32,634 bases of DNA from Micromonosporaceae bacterium (lineage in GTDB: Bacteria > Actinomycetota > Actinomycetes > Mycobacteriales > Micromonosporaceae), in contig WHSM01000009.1 of NCBI GenBank assembly GCA_009380105.1, positions 1-32,634 on the forward strand. The letters are read 5' to 3'. Position 1 is the first letter of the stretch, and every line of letters starts with the position of its first letter. Below are positions 30,913-32,634 of the stretch, one piece after another. The position numbers were made by a program, and so were the translations under genes. Below the pieces are notes generated by a model. That model was not told where the DNA came from. It was given only the letters and a program-made list of their open reading frames with translations, and ran no database searches.

Positions 30913-30968
30913 CTAAAGATTCCTGGCAGGGGTTGTAGGTTGACCCTCTTGCTGTGAAGGAGTCTGTG

Positions 30969-31062
30969 ATGCCCGTCCCCAGCGATCCCGGTCGAGGTGA
31001 AGGCCCGGGTCGTGCTCAGCGTGTTCGCCGGTGAGACGACCGTGGCTGAGGCGGCTGGCCGG
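30969..31062 (+). pseudogene. Transposase N-terminal remnant (IS3/IS481-like helix-turn-helix)
   Basis: After GAAGGAG and ATG 30969, the sequence reads MPVP and then, in a +1-shifted frame, IPVEVKARVVLSVFAGETTVAEAA, the N-terminal HTH of IS3/IS481-type transposases. Removing one C from the CCCC run at 30977-30980 restores the frame, so it is frameshifted. It then ends abruptly at the palindrome GTCTCTGAGAGAC. There is no DDE domain. It lies 57 nt downstream of the tRNA. Confidence 0.55.
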
Positions 31063-31148
31063 ACAAGGTCTCTGAGAGACTGTCGGGTAACTGGTTTACC
31101 ACGCGGCGATGATGCTTTCGAATGGTGCGGCGGCGCGCGGCTTCGCGC

Positions 31149-31600
31149 TCAGGCGTGTTGCTCCACCGGGTGGTGTGGGCGGTCATCGGCGCACGGAGCC
31201 TCCGGCATAGGCGCGTCGGGGTTGAAGACGGCTCGTACGGCGGCTTCATCGCCTTCGATGTCGACGAGCCCACGGGTGTCGTCAAGGCTGAGCACACCCG
31301 CTGCCAGCCCGAGAACGATCGAGGCGTCAGCGCGCACCACGGCATCGAGATCGCGGCCATCATGCGGGCTCACATCGAAGCCCGAGCGTGTCGTCCGAAC
31401 CTGGAGCAGGTGACCGTCGACCGCGATACCCACCGTCGATGGCCGGCGTGCGGCCGGCTTGTCACCGAGCAAGGCTGGGAGGGCGACGACGAGCCATTCG
31501 GCGCGGAAGCGGTCGCCGCCTGGCCCGCGCGCCATGAGCGGCGTGGACCAGCGGATGAGGCCCTCGACCGGTTCGCGGCAGCGATCCGCGACTGGCGGTT
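31149..31600 (-). pseudogene. C-terminal fragment of a winged-helix regulator with SCP2-like domain
   Basis: The minus frame reads EPVEGLIRWSTPLMARGPGG, FRAEWLVVALPALLGDKPAARRP and the SCP2-like VDGHLLQVRTTRSGFDVSPH...DAVVRADASIVLGLAAGVLSLDD before a stop at 31149. This is the C-terminal half of actinobacterial HxlR/PadR-type regulators with a sterol-carrier-like effector domain. The winged-helix N-terminus is missing, with only about 70 nt before the next gene on the other strand, so the gene is truncated. The longer 31835 start in the ORF track covers the TfoX-N gene and is an artefact. Confidence 0.55.
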
Positions 31601-31669
31601 CGCGCCCGGCGGGCGACGCACACCCCCGGCTCGCGGGGACGTCCAGCGGACAACGCCAAGAGAGTCGTA

Positions 31670-32014
31670 GTGGCCTACGACGTGCACCTGGCCGACCGTG
31701 TCCGGGAGCTGCTGGTGGACAGCTCGCCCGTGACCGAACAGATGATGTTCGGAGGACTCGCCTTCCTCGTCGCCGGCAAGGTGGCAGTGGCGGCAAGTAG
31801 TCAAGGCGGCCTTTTGGTGCGGGTCGGTCCCGCACGCGCCGACCGTCTCCTCGCGACCACCAACGCGCGGCCGATGGAGATGAAAGGTCGATTGGTTCAG
31901 GGTTGGCTGCACGTCAACGGCGCCGACCTGCGCACCAAGCGTCAGCTGTCCCATTGGATCGCCGTTGGCACAGCCACCGCCAGAAACGTTCCCGCCACGG
32001 GACTGAATCGATGA
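31670..32014 (+). CDS. TfoX N-terminal domain protein
   Basis: A 114-residue protein of the TfoX_N family (PF04993-like). The N-terminus reads MAYDVHLADRVRELLV, followed by EQMMFGGLAFLVAGKVAVAA, LLVRVGPARADRLL, RPMEMKGRLVQGWLHV and a final helix QLSHWIAVGTATA, matching the family in full. TfoX_N proteins are often annotated as competence or RNA-methyltransferase-like, but actinobacterial single-domain members have no proven role. GTG 31670 is weakly preceded by AGAGAG. It appears intact inside an otherwise decayed region. Confidence 0.82.
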   Translation: MAYDVHLADRVRELLVDSSPVTEQMMFGGLAFLVAGKVAVAASSQGGLLVRVGPARADRLLATTNARPMEMKGRLVQGWLHVNGADLRTKRQLSHWIAVGTATARNVPATGLNR

Positions 32015-32108
32015 CGGACACCCCATGCCCCAGGCGAGGCCCAGACTCTGACGCCCAGGAGGTGCTGACACGGTCCCGGCTGCGACGCACAGTGGCGCAC
32101 CCGACACC

Positions 32109-32330
32109 ATGGCCCAGGCTCGTGCGGCGTTGCGGGACGTTGTCCCCAGCCTCGTCACACTTGTGCGGAGCGTCCCTGACGACGACGTCGCGTCGCGTTC
32201 GCGAGCAGCCACCATCGATTGGCTGCAAGGTGCCCCCCTGCCGCCTTCGGCGGTGGCGTGTCACCTGCTCGGGCCAAGCGAGGCGTCCACCCAGGGCCGA
32301 GAGCGGTCGGTACCCGAGCAGACTTAGGTG
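32109..32330 (+). pseudogene. Possible N-terminal remnant of a DinB/maleylpyruvate isomerase-like gene
   Basis: From ATG 32109 the frame reads MAQARAALRDVVPSLVTLVRSVPDDDVA, resembling the first helix of mycothiol-dependent DinB-fold proteins, and then becomes unrecognisable and stops at 32327. Recognition rests on about 28 residues, so this is tentative. Stretch 32015-32108 shows nothing else. Confidence 0.3.
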
Positions 32331-32342
32331 GTCACGGATGAA

Positions 32343-32376
32343 CCGGACGTAGATCGTCCGGAACTGGTCCTAGTGT
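32343..32376 (+). promoter_or_regulatory. Hairpin/palindrome plus -10 box before the pentapeptide/DinB remnant
   Basis: CCGGACG-TAGAT-CGTCCGG (32343-32361) is a perfect 7-bp inverted repeat about where a -35 would lie. TAGTGT (32371-32376) is 7 nt before ATG 32384. It could be an operator or a terminator of upstream transcription. Confidence 0.45.
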
Positions 32377-32383
32377 GATGTCC

Positions 32384-32634
32384 ATGACCGAGTTCCGCGA
32401 GCAGGACCTCACCGGAGCACGCTTCGAGCGCGTGAGCCTCCGGGGCCACCTTCACCCGGGTGTTCCTCAATTGACGCCCGCATGCGCGCAGTCGACTTCA
32501 CCGGGGCGCAGGTACGCGGCGCCCTGTTCAACGAGAGCCGCATGCTCGGCGTCGAGTTGGTCGACGTCGAGATCTACGGCGAGCTACAGAACGTCGTTGT
32601 GAACGGCGTCGACATCGCACCGCTCGTCGACGCC
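32384..32634 (+). pseudogene. Pentapeptide-repeat/DinB family gene, twice frameshifted, 3' end beyond the window
   Basis: From ATG 32384 the frame reads MTEFREQDLTGARFERVSLR. The homologous reading then continues in the +1 frame (ATFTRVFLN) and in the +2 frame (DARMRAVDFTGAQVRGALFN...GVELVDVEIYGELQNVVVNGVDIAPLV) to the window end. This N-terminal layout is found in actinobacterial DinB proteins with pentapeptide-like A(D/N)LxG motifs. Two shifts within about 30 nt (near 32444 and 32471) break the gene, unless they are sequencing errors. The ORF-track version stops at 32602 in the wrong frame. Confidence 0.6.

Noticed and set aside
1-32634. CRISPR arrays, prophage and rRNA genes
   Set aside because: No regularly spaced repeats of CRISPR size, no phage structural or integrase genes, and no rRNA sequence were seen on either strand.

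Overview
High-GC DNA (roughly 70% or more G+C, third codon positions almost all G/C) from the chromosome of an actinobacterium, probably a Streptosporangiales-like lineage. The family assignment is a guess; the phylum is well supported by DUF3117, the TatB-HtrA-Mrp and glgA/glgC neighbourhoods, ECF sigma factors, and many genes with an extended -10 box only 6-8 nt before the start codon (leaderless mRNAs).

Layout. (1) 1-5.5 kb: 5' part of a PhzF-like isomerase (-), a long leader with a proline-rich mini-ORF and a 70-codon ORF in front of mgtE (+), a secreted serine beta-lactamase-like hydrolase (-), and the Fe-S/P-loop ATPase Mrp (+). (2) 5.5-12.3 kb: tatB, an FAD monooxygenase with a perfect 20-bp palindrome upstream, htrA, an O-methyltransferase, and divergent glgC/glgA. 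This resembles the mycobacterial glgA-glgC-OMT-sigE-rseA-htrA-tatB-mrp block, but sigE/rseA are absent. (3) 12.3-17.5 kb: a membrane protein, an ECF sigma factor overlapping a membrane partner with seven 18-bp tandem repeats, leucyl aminopeptidase and DUF3117. (4) 17.6-22.5 kb: PaaX-type regulator coupled to a crotonase, an acidic DxDGDG-repeat protein, a thioredoxin-like protein, and a GH15 glucan/trehalose hydrolase. (5) 22.6-26.5 kb: a copper-type module: ECF sigma factor divergent from a zinc-finger anti-sigma factor that overlaps copC-copD and is followed by ycnI. (6) 26.6-30.2 kb: 23S rRNA methyltransferase and a tightly overlapped nikMNQO (cbiMNQO) ECF transporter whose promoter carries a perfect TTGCAA-N5-TTGCAA Nur-type box over its -35. 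(7) 30.3-32.6 kb: peroxiredoxin, an unusual class I tRNA with anticodon UAG, then a decaying zone with transposase, regulator and DinB/pentapeptide remnants around one intact TfoX-N gene.

Most promising for new biology: the candidate metal-sensing anti-sigma factor (cytoplasmic HxxxCxxC finger plus extracytoplasmic HGHGLH and HEVGH motifs) with its own ECF promoter; the Pro-rich leader peptide in front of mgtE; the Nur-type control of nikMNQO; and the class I tRNA(UAG). All functions are inferred by reading the sequence; no database search was run.
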